Part shown: positions 42,433 to 51,248 of the stretch, piece by piece | Position numbering within the stretch: the stretch's first letter is position 1 | Layout: each line of letters opens with the position of its first letter | NCBI RefSeq assembly: GCF_001522865.1 | Contig: NZ_LOWB01000116.1 | Coordinates: 1 to 64,000 of the forward strand | Reading direction: 5' to 3' | Source: Burkholderia sp. TSV86 | GTDB taxonomy: Bacteria > Pseudomonadota > Gammaproteobacteria > Burkholderiales > Burkholderiaceae | Length of the DNA: 64,000 nt | The notes under the pieces: model-generated | Told to the model about the DNA's origin: nothing | Databases searched by the model: none | The model's input: only the letters and a program-made list of their open reading frames with translations | Made by a program: the position numbers and the translations under genes

Positions 42433-43227
42433 ATGGGAATTTTCTCGTTCGGCAAGAAGGATGATGACGCGCCGCAACGGCGCGGCTCGCGAACCGGCTC
42501 TCGGAGCGTTCGCAGTGAACGTGTCGAACGCGTCGAGCGTCGTGCGCGCCGCACCGAGCGGCCCGACACCGATGCGCTGATGCTCGATCCGACCCTCCCT
42601 GAAAAACAGCGCGCGCGCCGGCGGCTCGTCGGCGCGATCGCGCTGGTGATCGCCGCGGTGGTCGTGCTGCCTTTGGTGCTCGACTCGCACCCGAAGCCCG
42701 TGACCGACGATGTCGCGATCGATATCCCGAATCGCCCGTCGCATCAGGCGGCCGCCGCGAACGACGAAGACGCGTCCGACGCGCAGTCCGGCGTCGCGCA
42801 GGACGAGCCTGCGGCGTCCGAGACAATCGCGCCTGCGGAAGCCGCGCCGGCGCCGGCTGCCCCCGCGAAGGCGAAATCAGCGAAACCTGCCGCGAAGCAG
42901 GCCGATGCCGCCGTCAACGCGCCGGCCGCTGCGCCGAAGCCCGCCGAGCCGGCAGCGCGCGCGAGCGCGGACGCGAACGGCGAGTCCAAGCCGTCCACGC
43001 CGGCATCTGGTGCGCGCTTCGCGGTGCAGCTCGGCACATTCCGCGACGATACGGCCGCCCGTGACTGGGCGACAAAGCTCAAGGCCGCGGGCGTGCCCGC
43101 CTACGTCGAGCATCGCAAGCAGGCCGACGGCAGTACGGCTACACTGTTGCGCGCGGGGCCGTTCGCCGATCGCGCAGCCGCATCCGCCGCGATCGCCAAG
43201 GTCCGCGACGCGGGCTTGACGCAGTAA
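42433..43227 (+). CDS. SPOR-domain membrane protein (DedD-like)
   Basis: 264 residues from ATG 42433 (MGIFSFGKKDDD). A basic cytoplasmic N-terminus (RRGSRTGSRSVRSERVERVE), one transmembrane helix (about 64-85, VGAIALVIAAVVVLPLVL), a long Ala/Pro-rich periplasmic linker, and a C-terminal SPOR domain (FAVQLGTFRDDTAARDWATK to AKVRDAGL) that binds denuded glycan strands at the division septum. The folC-dedD-cvpA-purF order is widely conserved in proteobacteria and supports the call. Confidence 0.9.
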   Translation: MGIFSFGKKDDDAPQRRGSRTGSRSVRSERVERVERRARRTERPDTDALMLDPTLPEKQRARRRLVGAIALVIAAVVVLPLVLDSHPKPVTDDVAIDIPNRPSHQAAAANDEDASDAQSGVAQDEPAASETIAPAEAAPAPAAPAKAKSAKPAAKQADAAVNAPAAAPKPAEPAARASADANGESKPSTPASGARFAVQLGTFRDDTAARDWATKLKAAGVPAYVEHRKQADGSTATLLRAGPFADRAAASAAIAKVRDAGLTQ

Positions 43228-43254
43228 CGGCCGGCAGTCACGGACGACGGGACG

Positions 43255-43749
43255 ATGCTGACCGCTTTCGATTACGCTGTTTTGCTGGTGGTTGCGTTGT
43301 CGGCGTTGCGCGGCGCTTGGCGCGGCTTCGTCGGCGAGGTGTTCGGCTTGGTGGGCTGGATCGCCGCGTTTTTGATCGCATGCCGCTTCGTCGGCGCGGT
43401 GGTGCCGTATATTCCGGCGAACTGGCCGGGTGGCGCGTTGACACAATGGGTCGTCGCGTTTGCGCTGATCGTGATCGGGGTCGTGCTCGTGGCGAGCGTC
43501 GCGAATGCGCTGCTGTCGCGCATTGCGCAGGCGACGGGCCTGGGCGGCGTCGACCGCTCGCTCGGCATGATGTTCGGCGTCGTGCGCGGCGTGCTGCTGG
43601 TACTGCTGCTCGTTGCCGCCGGCGGGCTGACCGAATTGCCGAAACAGGATTTCTGGCGCGACGCGTTGTTGCGCCCCTACGCCGAGCAAGGCGTGCGAGA
43701 GCTGAAGCCGTTCTTGCCCGACGGGCTCGCCACGTACATCCATGTTTGA
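43255..43749 (+). CDS. cvpA: CvpA family inner-membrane protein
   Basis: 164 residues with four hydrophobic helices. The family N-terminus DYAVLLVVALSALRGAWRGF and GEVFGLVGWIAAFLIACRF are present. CvpA homologues are linked to colicin V export and, in other bacteria, to bile-salt and envelope resistance; the biochemical role is not settled. Lies 45 bp upstream of purF, the classical arrangement. Confidence 0.92.
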   Translation: MLTAFDYAVLLVVALSALRGAWRGFVGEVFGLVGWIAAFLIACRFVGAVVPYIPANWPGGALTQWVVAFALIVIGVVLVASVANALLSRIAQATGLGGVDRSLGMMFGVVRGVLLVLLLVAAGGLTELPKQDFWRDALLRPYAEQGVRELKPFLPDGLATYIHV

Positions 43750-43794
43750 TACGCGGCAAGCCGAACCGATTTTTGTATCCTTGAAGGACATGCC

Positions 43795-45327
43795 ATGTGC
43801 GGCATCGTAGGCGTTATCTCCCAGTCTCCGGTCAACCAACTCATTTATGACAGCCTGCTGCTGTTGCAGCATCGCGGTCAGGACGCGGCGGGCATCGCTA
43901 CGGCGGACGGCAGTAATTTCCATATGTACAAGGCGAACGGCATGGTGCGCGACGTGTTCCGCACGCGCAACATGCGCAGCCTGCCCGGCACGGCCGGGAT
44001 CGGTCAAGTCCGTTATCCGACGGCGGGTTCCGCGTCGAGTGAGGCTGAGGCGCAGCCGTTCTACGTGAACGCGCCGTTCGGCATCGTGCTGTCGCACAAC
44101 GGCAACCTGACGAACTGGGAACAGTTGAAGGACGAGATGTTCCGGATCGATCGCCGGCACATCAATACGAATTCCGATAGCGAAGTGCTGCTGAACGTGC
44201 TCGCGCACGAGCTGCAACTGTCGACGACGGGCCTCGAACTCGATCCGGATTCGTTGTTCAAGGCAGTTGCGGGCGTGCACCGCCGCGCGCACGGCTCGTA
44301 TGCGATCGTCGCGCTGATTGCCGGCTACGGGCTGCTCGCGGTTCGCGATCCGTTCGGCATCCGCCCGCTTTGCATCGGCAAGCTCGAGAGCGAGCGCGGC
44401 ACCGAATGGATGGTCGCGTCGGAATCGGTCGCGGTGGAAGGTATCGGCTTCGAGTTCGTCCGCGACGTGCAGCCGGGCGAGGCAGTGTTCATCGACAACG
44501 ACGGCAAGTTCCATAGCCGTCAGTGCGCGGAGCGCCCGAGCCTGAACCCGTGCATGTTCGAGTACGTGTATCTCGCGCGGCCCGATTCGTGCCTCGACGG
44601 CGTGCCCGTCTACAACGTGCGGCTGCGCATGGGTGACTATCTCGCGGAGAAGATCATGCGCGAGTTGCCGAACGTGCCGATCGATGTCGTAATGCCGATC
44701 CCCGACTCGTCGCGGCCGGCCGCGATGCAGGTGGCGGCGAAGCTCGGCGTCGAGTATCGCGAGGGCTTCTTCAAGAACCGCTATGTCGGCCGCACCTTTA
44801 TCATGCCGGGCCAGGCGGTACGCAAGAAATCGGTGCGCCAGAAGTTGAACGCGATGAGCATCGAGTTCAAGGACAAGCATGTGCTGATCGTCGACGATTC
44901 GATTGTGCGCGGCACCACGTCGCACGAGATCGTGCAGATGGCACGCGACGCGGGCGCGAAATCAGTGATCTTCGCGTCGGCCGCGCCGCCTGTGAAGTTT
45001 CCTAACGTCTACGGGATCGATATGCCGACGCGTGGCGAACTCGTCGCGCATGGCCGCGGCGACGACGAAGTCGCGCGGATCATCGGCGCGGATTATCTGA
45101 TCTATCAGGACGTCGGCGATTTGCGCCGCGCGGTGCGCGATATCAATCCGAAGCTCGAGAGTTTCGAGGCGTCGTGCTTCGACGGCGTGTACATCACCGG
45201 CGATGTCACTCCCGAGTATCTCGATTCGATCGAGCGGGCGCGTTTGACACCGGCGTCGCAAGCCGACCGCGATTCGAGCAGCGACGGTGCGCGTTCGCAG
45301 ATGAACCTGCAATTATCGGCGCAATGA
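43795..45327 (+). CDS. purF: Amidophosphoribosyltransferase
   Basis: First committed step of purine synthesis: PRPP plus glutamine to phosphoribosylamine. 510 residues. After Met removal Cys2 (MCGIVGVISQSPVNQ) is the nucleophile of the N-terminal glutaminase domain. The phosphoribosyltransferase domain has the PRPP loop VLIVDDSIVRGTTSHEI and the nucleotide-site motif MPIPDSSRPAAMQVA. Followed by hairpins and a terminator (45429-45515). Confidence 0.97.
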   Translation: MCGIVGVISQSPVNQLIYDSLLLLQHRGQDAAGIATADGSNFHMYKANGMVRDVFRTRNMRSLPGTAGIGQVRYPTAGSASSEAEAQPFYVNAPFGIVLSHNGNLTNWEQLKDEMFRIDRRHINTNSDSEVLLNVLAHELQLSTTGLELDPDSLFKAVAGVHRRAHGSYAIVALIAGYGLLAVRDPFGIRPLCIGKLESERGTEWMVASESVAVEGIGFEFVRDVQPGEAVFIDNDGKFHSRQCAERPSLNPCMFEYVYLARPDSCLDGVPVYNVRLRMGDYLAEKIMRELPNVPIDVVMPIPDSSRPAAMQVAAKLGVEYREGFFKNRYVGRTFIMPGQAVRKKSVRQKLNAMSIEFKDKHVLIVDDSIVRGTTSHEIVQMARDAGAKSVIFASAAPPVKFPNVYGIDMPTRGELVAHGRGDDEVARIIGADYLIYQDVGDLRRAVRDINPKLESFEASCFDGVYITGDVTPEYLDSIERARLTPASQADRDSSSDGARSQMNLQLSAQ

Positions 45328-45428
45328 GCGGCTGGCCGCGCGTACCGGAAAGGCGTGATACGATGACACTTTGCGTCGATTTGATTTCAGCTTGCGGACG
45401 CGGGGCGACCCGAAACAGCTAAAGCGAA

Positions 45429-45515
45429 GGCCGGCAGTATTCCGCCGGCCTGAGTCGATAAGCTGTCGTACCGCACCAAGCCCGCTGATGCCGACGCATT
45501 AGCGGGCTTTTTGTT
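45429..45515 (+). terminator. Hairpin plus intrinsic terminator between purF and metZ
   Basis: GGCCGGC/GCCGGCC (45429-45450) is followed by AAGCCCGCT at 45478-45486 pairing with AGCGGGCTT at 45501-45509, then TTTGTT. The second hairpin is a convincing terminator for purF. Because it lies only 75 bp before metZ, the whole 45363-45589 stretch might instead be a regulated leader; no known SAM or SAH riboswitch could be recognised by eye. Confidence 0.7.
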
Positions 45516-45589
45516 GGGTCCGCGCATTTCGTCTTTGCCCGCCGCGCGCGGCGCGCGACGCAAATGCGCTCGAAAACGGAAAACGAAAC

Positions 45590-46780
45590 ATGCACGACTC
45601 CCTGAACTTCGATACGCTGGCCGTCCGCTCGGGTACGCTGCGCAGCGAATTCAACGAGCATTCGGAAGCGCTCTTTCTGACATCGAGCTTCTGTTACGCG
45701 AACGCCGCCGAGGCGGCCGAGCGGTTCAAACACTCCGAGGACTACTACACGTATTCGCGCTTCACGAACCCGACCGTCACGATGTTTCAGGAGCGGCTTG
45801 CGGCGCTCGAAGGCGGCGAGGCGTGCATTGCGACGGCTTCCGGAATGGCGGCGATTACGTCGGTCGTCATGGCTGCATTGCAGGCGGGCGATCACATCGT
45901 CAGCTCGCGCAGCTTGTTCGGCTCGACGCTCGGCCTGTTCGGGCAGATCTTCAGCAAGTTCGGTATCCAAACGACTTTCGTCGATCCGGCCGATCTCGGC
46001 GCGTGGCGCGCCGCCGTGCGGCCCGAGACGAAGCTGTTGTTCGTCGAGACGCCGTCGAATCCGCTTACCGAACTCGCCGACATCGAGGCGATCGGCAAGA
46101 TCGCGAAGGAAGCGGGCGCGCTGTTTGTTGTCGACAACTGCTTCTGCAGCCCGGTGCTGCAACAGCCGCTGAAGCTCGGCGCCGACGTCGTGATGCACTC
46201 GGCAACCAAGTTCCTCGATGGTCAGGGCCGCGTGCTCGGCGGCGCGCTTGTCGGCTCGAAGGCGTTCATCATGGAAAAAGTGTTTCCGTTCGTGCGCACT
46301 GCGGGGCCGACGCTTTCCGCGTTCAATGCGTGGGTGTTGCTCAAGGGAATGGAGACGCTGTCGCTGCGTGTGAACAAGCAGTCGGAAAACGCACTCGACA
46401 TTGCTCGATGGCTCGAAGCGCATCCTGCCGTCAAGCGCGTGTTCTATCCGGGGCTCGAGTCGCATCCGCAATATGCGCTCGCGAAACGCCAGCAGAAATC
46501 CGGCGGCTCGGTGGTGTCGTTCGAACTGAAGGGCGACACGCCCGAGCAGCAGCGCGCGAACGCTTGGCGCGTGATCGACGGCACGACGATCGTGTCGATT
46601 ACCGCGAACCTGGGCGACACTCGCACGACGATCACGCATCCCGCGACGACCACGCATAGCCGGATCACGCCGCAAGCGCGCGAAGCGGCCGGCATCACCG
46701 AAGGGCTGATCCGGCTTGCAGTCGGCCTCGAGGACCCGGTGGACATCCGCGGCGATCTCGCGCGCGGGCTCGCAGGCTGA
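45590..46780 (+). CDS. metZ: O-succinylhomoserine sulfhydrylase
   Basis: Makes homocysteine directly from O-succinylhomoserine and sulfide in methionine synthesis. 396 residues of the Cys/Met metabolism PLP family. The PLP lysine is Lys207 in VMHSATKFLDGQGR. Other motifs are YSRFTNPTVTMFQERLAALE and TITANLGDTRTTITHPATT-like (SITANLGDTRTTITHPA) near the end. MetZ rather than MetB or cystathionine lyase is inferred from length and Burkholderia synteny after purF. Confidence 0.93.
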   Translation: MHDSLNFDTLAVRSGTLRSEFNEHSEALFLTSSFCYANAAEAAERFKHSEDYYTYSRFTNPTVTMFQERLAALEGGEACIATASGMAAITSVVMAALQAGDHIVSSRSLFGSTLGLFGQIFSKFGIQTTFVDPADLGAWRAAVRPETKLLFVETPSNPLTELADIEAIGKIAKEAGALFVVDNCFCSPVLQQPLKLGADVVMHSATKFLDGQGRVLGGALVGSKAFIMEKVFPFVRTAGPTLSAFNAWVLLKGMETLSLRVNKQSENALDIARWLEAHPAVKRVFYPGLESHPQYALAKRQQKSGGSVVSFELKGDTPEQQRANAWRVIDGTTIVSITANLGDTRTTITHPATTTHSRITPQAREAAGITEGLIRLAVGLEDPVDIRGDLARGLAG

Positions 46781-46813
46781 CCGTTTTTTTCTGACTATTG
46801 GCGATTGCAGACG

Positions 46814-49381
46814 ATGAACCGATACGTTCCCTCCATTCGCACCGCGCTTGCCGGATGCGTGCTGTCGCTCGCGACAGCATGGGTGTGTGCGCAAACTCCG
46901 CCTCAGTCCAACGGCAATGCATCGCCGCCGTCCGGCTATCGGCAGCCGCCGAAGGCGATCCTGGACGTGATGCGCGCGCCGCTTCCGCCCGTGCCCGTGA
47001 TCAGCCCGACTACCGACCGGATGTTGCTGGTGTCGGTGCAGGAATATCCGTCGATCACGCGCGTCGCAACACCGTTCCTGCCGCTGGCGGGCGTGCGCAT
47101 CGAGCCGGGCAATCGCAGTCGGCACGATACGCCAGGCGGCTATGGCATCCCGAAATGCGCGACGGCTTATTCGCTTGCTCGTATCCCCGGCGGGGACTCG
47201 CGTCCCGTCAACTTGCCGGCGAACGGCTGCGCGAGCGAGCCGTTATGGAATGCGAACGGCCGATCGTTCGCGTTCTCGAACGTGACGACGAACGCGGTTG
47301 AGCTATGGATCGGCGACGGTGAGACGGGCGCGGTGCATCAGGTTCGCGGCGTCAAACTCAACCCGATGTTCGGTGGAGACGTCTTTTGGATGCCTGATCA
47401 AAAGACGCTGCTCGTCAAGCTCGTGCCGCCGGGGCAGGGGCCCGCACCAGCGGCCGGCGATGCGCTGGCCGGCCCGAGCGTGCAGGAGTCCGACGGCCGC
47501 TCCGGCCAGAGCAGCACGTATGAAGCGCGTGACACGCTGAAGAGCGCGCGCGACGAGGCGCTGTTCGATTATTACGGCACGTCGCAACTCGCACTCGTCG
47601 ATGCGCGCAGCGGCGCGGTCACGCTGCTCGGCGAACCGGCGCTTTACGACGGGCTTTCTTCGGCGCCGGATGGTCGCCACCTCCTGGTGTCGACGATTCG
47701 CCGCCCCTATTCGTACATCACGACGGCCAGCCGCTTTCCGCACGACTATACAGTCTGGGATATCGCGGATCGCGCCAAGATCGTGACACGCAGGATCGCG
47801 GCGCGCCCGCTCGCGGACCGCGTGCCGATTCGCGGCGTGCCGACCGGGCCGCGCGATTTCTCGTGGCGACCGACCGAGCCGGCAACGTTGGTCTGGGCGG
47901 AAGCGCTCGACAGCGGCGATTGGAACGTCAACGTGCCCGAGCGCGACAAGGTGATGATGCTGAAAGCGCCGTTCGATGGTGCGCCGCGTGAAGTGCTGCG
48001 GTTGCGGCAGCGTTATGCGGGCTTCGCGTGGACCGAACGGCCGGATCTCGCGCTGCTGACTGAATACGACGAGAACCGCCAATGGCAGCGCAGCTTCATC
48101 GTCGATGTCGATACGCCGAGTCCCGCGCCGCGCCTGTTGTGGGATATGTCCGTCAATGAGCGGTACGCGGACCCCGGCAATCCGGTCAGCCGCGTGTTGC
48201 CGAACGGGTTTCGCGTTGCCCGCGTCGCTGACGGCGCGATTTTCCTGCGTGGCGCGGGCGCGTCGCCGGACGGCAGCCGCCCGTTTCTCGATCGGCTCGA
48301 CCTCGGCACGCTGAAAACGGAGCGTTTGTTCCGCAGCGAGAAAGCTGCATACGAGTGGTTCGTCGCATTCGCACCGCATGATCTGCATACACTGCTGACT
48401 TGGCGCCAGTCGTCGGTCGAGCCGCCGAATCTGTTTTTGCGTTCGCTGGGCGAGCGTATCGACGCGCCCGCGGGCGAGGCGATCTATGCATCGAACCGCA
48501 CGCCTGTCACACATCTGAGCGATCCGACGCCGATCGTGCGGCAAATTCATAAACGTCTCGTTCGATACAAGCGTGCCGACGGACTCGAGCTCTCGTTTAC
48601 GCTATACACGCCGCCCGGCTATCGGGAAGGTACGCGAGTGCCTGCGGTGCTGTCAGCCTATCCGCTCGATTATGCGGACGCCGCGACGGCCGGGCAGGTC
48701 AGCGGTTCGCAGGAAACGTTTACGCGGCTGCATGGCTATCAGCTTCTGCTGCTTGCTGGTTATGCCGTGATCGACAACGTGTCGTTCCCGATCATCGGCG
48801 ATCCCAAGCGGGCCTACGACACCTATAACGAGCAGCTCGTCGCCGATGCGAAGGCGGCCGTCGACGAGGCGGTTCGGCTCGGCGTAGTCGATCCGCAGCG
48901 CATCGGTGTCACCGGCCACAGCCATGGCGCGCTGATGACCGTCAACCTGCTCGCGCATTCCGATCTGTTCCGCGCCGGCGCCGCGACCAGCGGCTCGTAC
49001 AACAAAACGCTGACACCGTTTGGATTCCAAAACGAAAGGCGAACCGTGTGGCAGGCGCAGGATGTTTACCTGAAGGTGTCGCCGTTCTTTTATGCGGACA
49101 AGCTGAAAACGCCGCTGCTGATCGTGCATGGCGCGGACGACGCGAATCCTGGCACGACACCGCTGCAGGCGACGCTGCTGTACGAAGCTATTCGCGGCAA
49201 CGGCGGCACGGCGCGTCTAGTGATGTTGCCGCATGAGCCGCACTGGTATACGGCGTTCGAATCGAACGAGCAGTTGGTTGCCGATATGCTGGACTGGTTC
49301 GATCGCTATGTGAAGCCGACGCCGCAGGCGGCCGGTTCGAACGCGGGCGGCGCTGTGCTGCCGCAGCGCGAGCCATCATGA
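46814..49381 (+). CDS. Exported S9 prolyl-oligopeptidase-like peptidase (glutamyl endopeptidase type)
   Basis: 855 residues from ATG 46814; a TTG 9 bases upstream is also in frame. It has a signal peptide (TALAGCVLSLATAWVCA-Q), a beta-propeller region (about 60-590), and a C-terminal alpha/beta-hydrolase domain with the nucleophile Ser703 in TGHSHGALMTV, the acid in VHGADDANPGTTP, and the His in LPHEPHWYT. The overall plan resembles the S9D glutamyl endopeptidases of bacteria and chloroplasts. It stands alone behind metZ with a 33-bp gap and marks the end of the conserved block. Confidence 0.9.
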   Translation: MNRYVPSIRTALAGCVLSLATAWVCAQTPPQSNGNASPPSGYRQPPKAILDVMRAPLPPVPVISPTTDRMLLVSVQEYPSITRVATPFLPLAGVRIEPGNRSRHDTPGGYGIPKCATAYSLARIPGGDSRPVNLPANGCASEPLWNANGRSFAFSNVTTNAVELWIGDGETGAVHQVRGVKLNPMFGGDVFWMPDQKTLLVKLVPPGQGPAPAAGDALAGPSVQESDGRSGQSSTYEARDTLKSARDEALFDYYGTSQLALVDARSGAVTLLGEPALYDGLSSAPDGRHLLVSTIRRPYSYITTASRFPHDYTVWDIADRAKIVTRRIAARPLADRVPIRGVPTGPRDFSWRPTEPATLVWAEALDSGDWNVNVPERDKVMMLKAPFDGAPREVLRLRQRYAGFAWTERPDLALLTEYDENRQWQRSFIVDVDTPSPAPRLLWDMSVNERYADPGNPVSRVLPNGFRVARVADGAIFLRGAGASPDGSRPFLDRLDLGTLKTERLFRSEKAAYEWFVAFAPHDLHTLLTWRQSSVEPPNLFLRSLGERIDAPAGEAIYASNRTPVTHLSDPTPIVRQIHKRLVRYKRADGLELSFTLYTPPGYREGTRVPAVLSAYPLDYADAATAGQVSGSQETFTRLHGYQLLLLAGYAVIDNVSFPIIGDPKRAYDTYNEQLVADAKAAVDEAVRLGVVDPQRIGVTGHSHGALMTVNLLAHSDLFRAGAATSGSYNKTLTPFGFQNERRTVWQAQDVYLKVSPFFYADKLKTPLLIVHGADDANPGTTPLQATLLYEAIRGNGGTARLVMLPHEPHWYTAFESNEQLVADMLDWFDRYVKPTPQAAGSNAGGAVLPQREPS

Positions 49382-50508
49382 TATGGAATGGCGCCGGCGC
49401 ATGGGAAACCGTGGGGCCGGCGCCCGATGCGCCGTCGGTCCGCAGCGGCGGCCGGCATGCCGAATCGTTTCGGTGACCGGCGCCGCGGACATATGGCTTC
49501 GGTCCCGATATTCACCGCATGGCGCGGATGAATCAAAAGCTATTCATCGCAGGCTGCTCGCTTTACACGGCGCCGTGCCTATTTGCGACGCCGCCGGACT
49601 CTCCACGAATCATCGGATATTTACCTGATTGATCGCCTGCCGCGATCAGCGCGCCCACCTAGCGGACCTGCTTGTATTGCCGCTGTTTGCTTTAGCGAGC
49701 GATAGCGTTTAGTCATTCTAATTTTTTAATAAGAACCGGCTTGCTCATTAAAATTGACGCCGGTAGCATGAGCCGATTCGAATTCGCGGTGCCCTATTTC
49801 TGGGGGAGACGGTCTCGAATTCTGAGATTCATTAAATAAACAATTAACTGACGAATCAATTGATTTTCCTGTGAGGGCAATCGAAGGAATCGGAAATAGT
49901 TTGATCGATTCGACGATCGTGCGCGCCCATTCACATTCGGTTGATGTGCAAAAAAGCAGGCCGCAAGCGCTCGGGCAATCCCGAGCCTGGCTCCGCGCCG
50001 AGCTGTGTTTGTTGGCGGATACATAGGGAAAACCACTGTGGATCGATCGAGATCGACAGATGGGCTCATGGCGTCTGGTGTGCGCAGGCTATCGTGCCGG
50101 ATATGCGCGCAGGAGGCCAGCCGTCATCCGCTTTGCTCGAATCGCGAGGGGACGCGCTGATCCGGCCGTGCGCCGGAGCGCGCACGCGAAATCGTCGAAC
50201 GCTTGCTAACCGAACCGAACATTTCCTCCGGGTTTCTCTATGGCGCGGTAAACGTGCCCAAAAACCGTTGCGTATCGACGGCGCATGCCACCGCGTTTGG
50301 AACTTGTGCAAAAGGGCACCGTGCGTGATTTTGGCGACTCAATGCGAATTGATGAAAGGGATGCGTAAGTCAGCGGCTGCATGCGCGATACCATTTTTTT
50401 GGCTGCATTTATGCACCTGAAATCAACATAAAAAGAATCGATAGCTGGCGAGAAAGTATGCATGGAATGAGTTGTTGCGATGCTGACGAGCGGCAAACAT
50501 GAGCAACG
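49382..50508. other. Gene-poor, A/T-richer region at the edge of the accessory block
   Basis: About 1.1 kb. From 49690 to 49930 the composition is clearly A/T-rich (several AATT and ATTAA runs), unlike the flanking core genes. Several open frames exist but none has a plausible composition; the longest (49941-50420) is rich in Cys and Arg and lacks a recognisable family. A stretch near 50164-50330 reads as REIVERLLTEPN in one frame without an intact start and may be debris. No RNA gene was recognised. Confidence 0.5.
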
Positions 50509-50527
50509 GAGCTGACGCCGTCAGCTC
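50509..50527. promoter_or_regulatory. Perfect 8-bp hairpin/palindrome upstream of the LysE-type gene
   Basis: GAGCTGACgccGTCAGCTC: two exact 8-bp arms around a 3-base centre, 34 bp upstream of the preferred start codon and before its AAGGAG ribosome site. It may be an operator or a 5' mRNA hairpin. Confidence 0.5.
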
Positions 50528-50561
50528 TATCAAAACCATTCTTCCAAGGAGCTTCGTCGTC

Positions 50562-51215
50562 ATGCAGGAAATCGCGGTGTTATGCAGCCTTGCTGCAGTA
50601 TTTTTCGTGCTCATTGCGAGCCCAGGACCCAATTTTCTCGTCATCACCCAAATCGCTATTAATGAATCCCGCCTTCATGCGATTTGCACAGGATTGGGCG
50701 TCGCGTCCGGCAGCGTGCTATGGGCAAGCGCCGCAGCCGCCGGACTCGGTCTGGTATTTGCGCGGTGGCCTTTGACTCAACCAGTGCTGCAATTATTGGG
50801 AGGAGCCTATCTCGTGCATGTGGGGCTGAAAATATGGCGTAACGCGCATCAGCCGTTGGGGCAGAAGAAAGTCGATAAGTCTGCATATCAATCGTTGTTC
50901 AAGGCGTATCGCTTCGGCCTGGCCACCAACCTGACCAATCCGAAAGCACTGGTTTTCTACACCAGCGTATTCACCAGCCTGTTGATTCCAGGTCTCGCGC
51001 CATGGACCAAGCCGGCCGCGATCGCATTGATCGCCGTGCTGGCGTCATCGTGGTTCGTCACGCTTGCGACGCTGTTCTCGGTGAACCGCGTGCAGCACGT
51101 CTATCGCCTCGCAAAGACACGTATCGATCAGATCACCGCCGCATGCTTGGCGGTATTCGGCGTCAAGCTGATCTGGGGTCTCGTCAGCGTGCTGCCGATT
51201 CATTTGCATGCCTGA
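50562..51215 (+). CDS. LysE/RhtB-family amino-acid exporter
   Basis: 217 residues from ATG 50562, chosen because AAGGAG lies 10 bases upstream; ATG 50499 would add 21 residues and include a palindrome. Six transmembrane helices are visible. The N-terminal family motif is FFVLIASPGPNFLVITQIA, and GLATNLTNPKALVFY is the second signature. Relatives export lysine, homoserine/threonine or other amino acids. It may export an amino-acid-like product of the downstream cluster, or simply act on a normal amino acid. It is followed 33 bp later by the dehydrogenase gene, so the two probably form an operon. Confidence 0.88.
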   Translation: MQEIAVLCSLAAVFFVLIASPGPNFLVITQIAINESRLHAICTGLGVASGSVLWASAAAAGLGLVFARWPLTQPVLQLLGGAYLVHVGLKIWRNAHQPLGQKKVDKSAYQSLFKAYRFGLATNLTNPKALVFYTSVFTSLLIPGLAPWTKPAAIALIAVLASSWFVTLATLFSVNRVQHVYRLAKTRIDQITAACLAVFGVKLIWGLVSVLPIHLHA

Positions 51216-51248
51216 CCATTTCGTCGTCGCAATCAAGGAGCGCGAACC

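Noticed and set aside
45429..45515. A SAM or SAH riboswitch upstream of metZ
   Set aside because: The conserved core sequences of the SAM-II and SAH classes could not be found by eye; only simple hairpins and a terminator are evident.
49941..50420. A 159-codon frame in the A/T-rich gap
   Set aside because: Cys/Arg/His-rich, no ribosome site, no family features; it crosses different composition zones and looks like chance.
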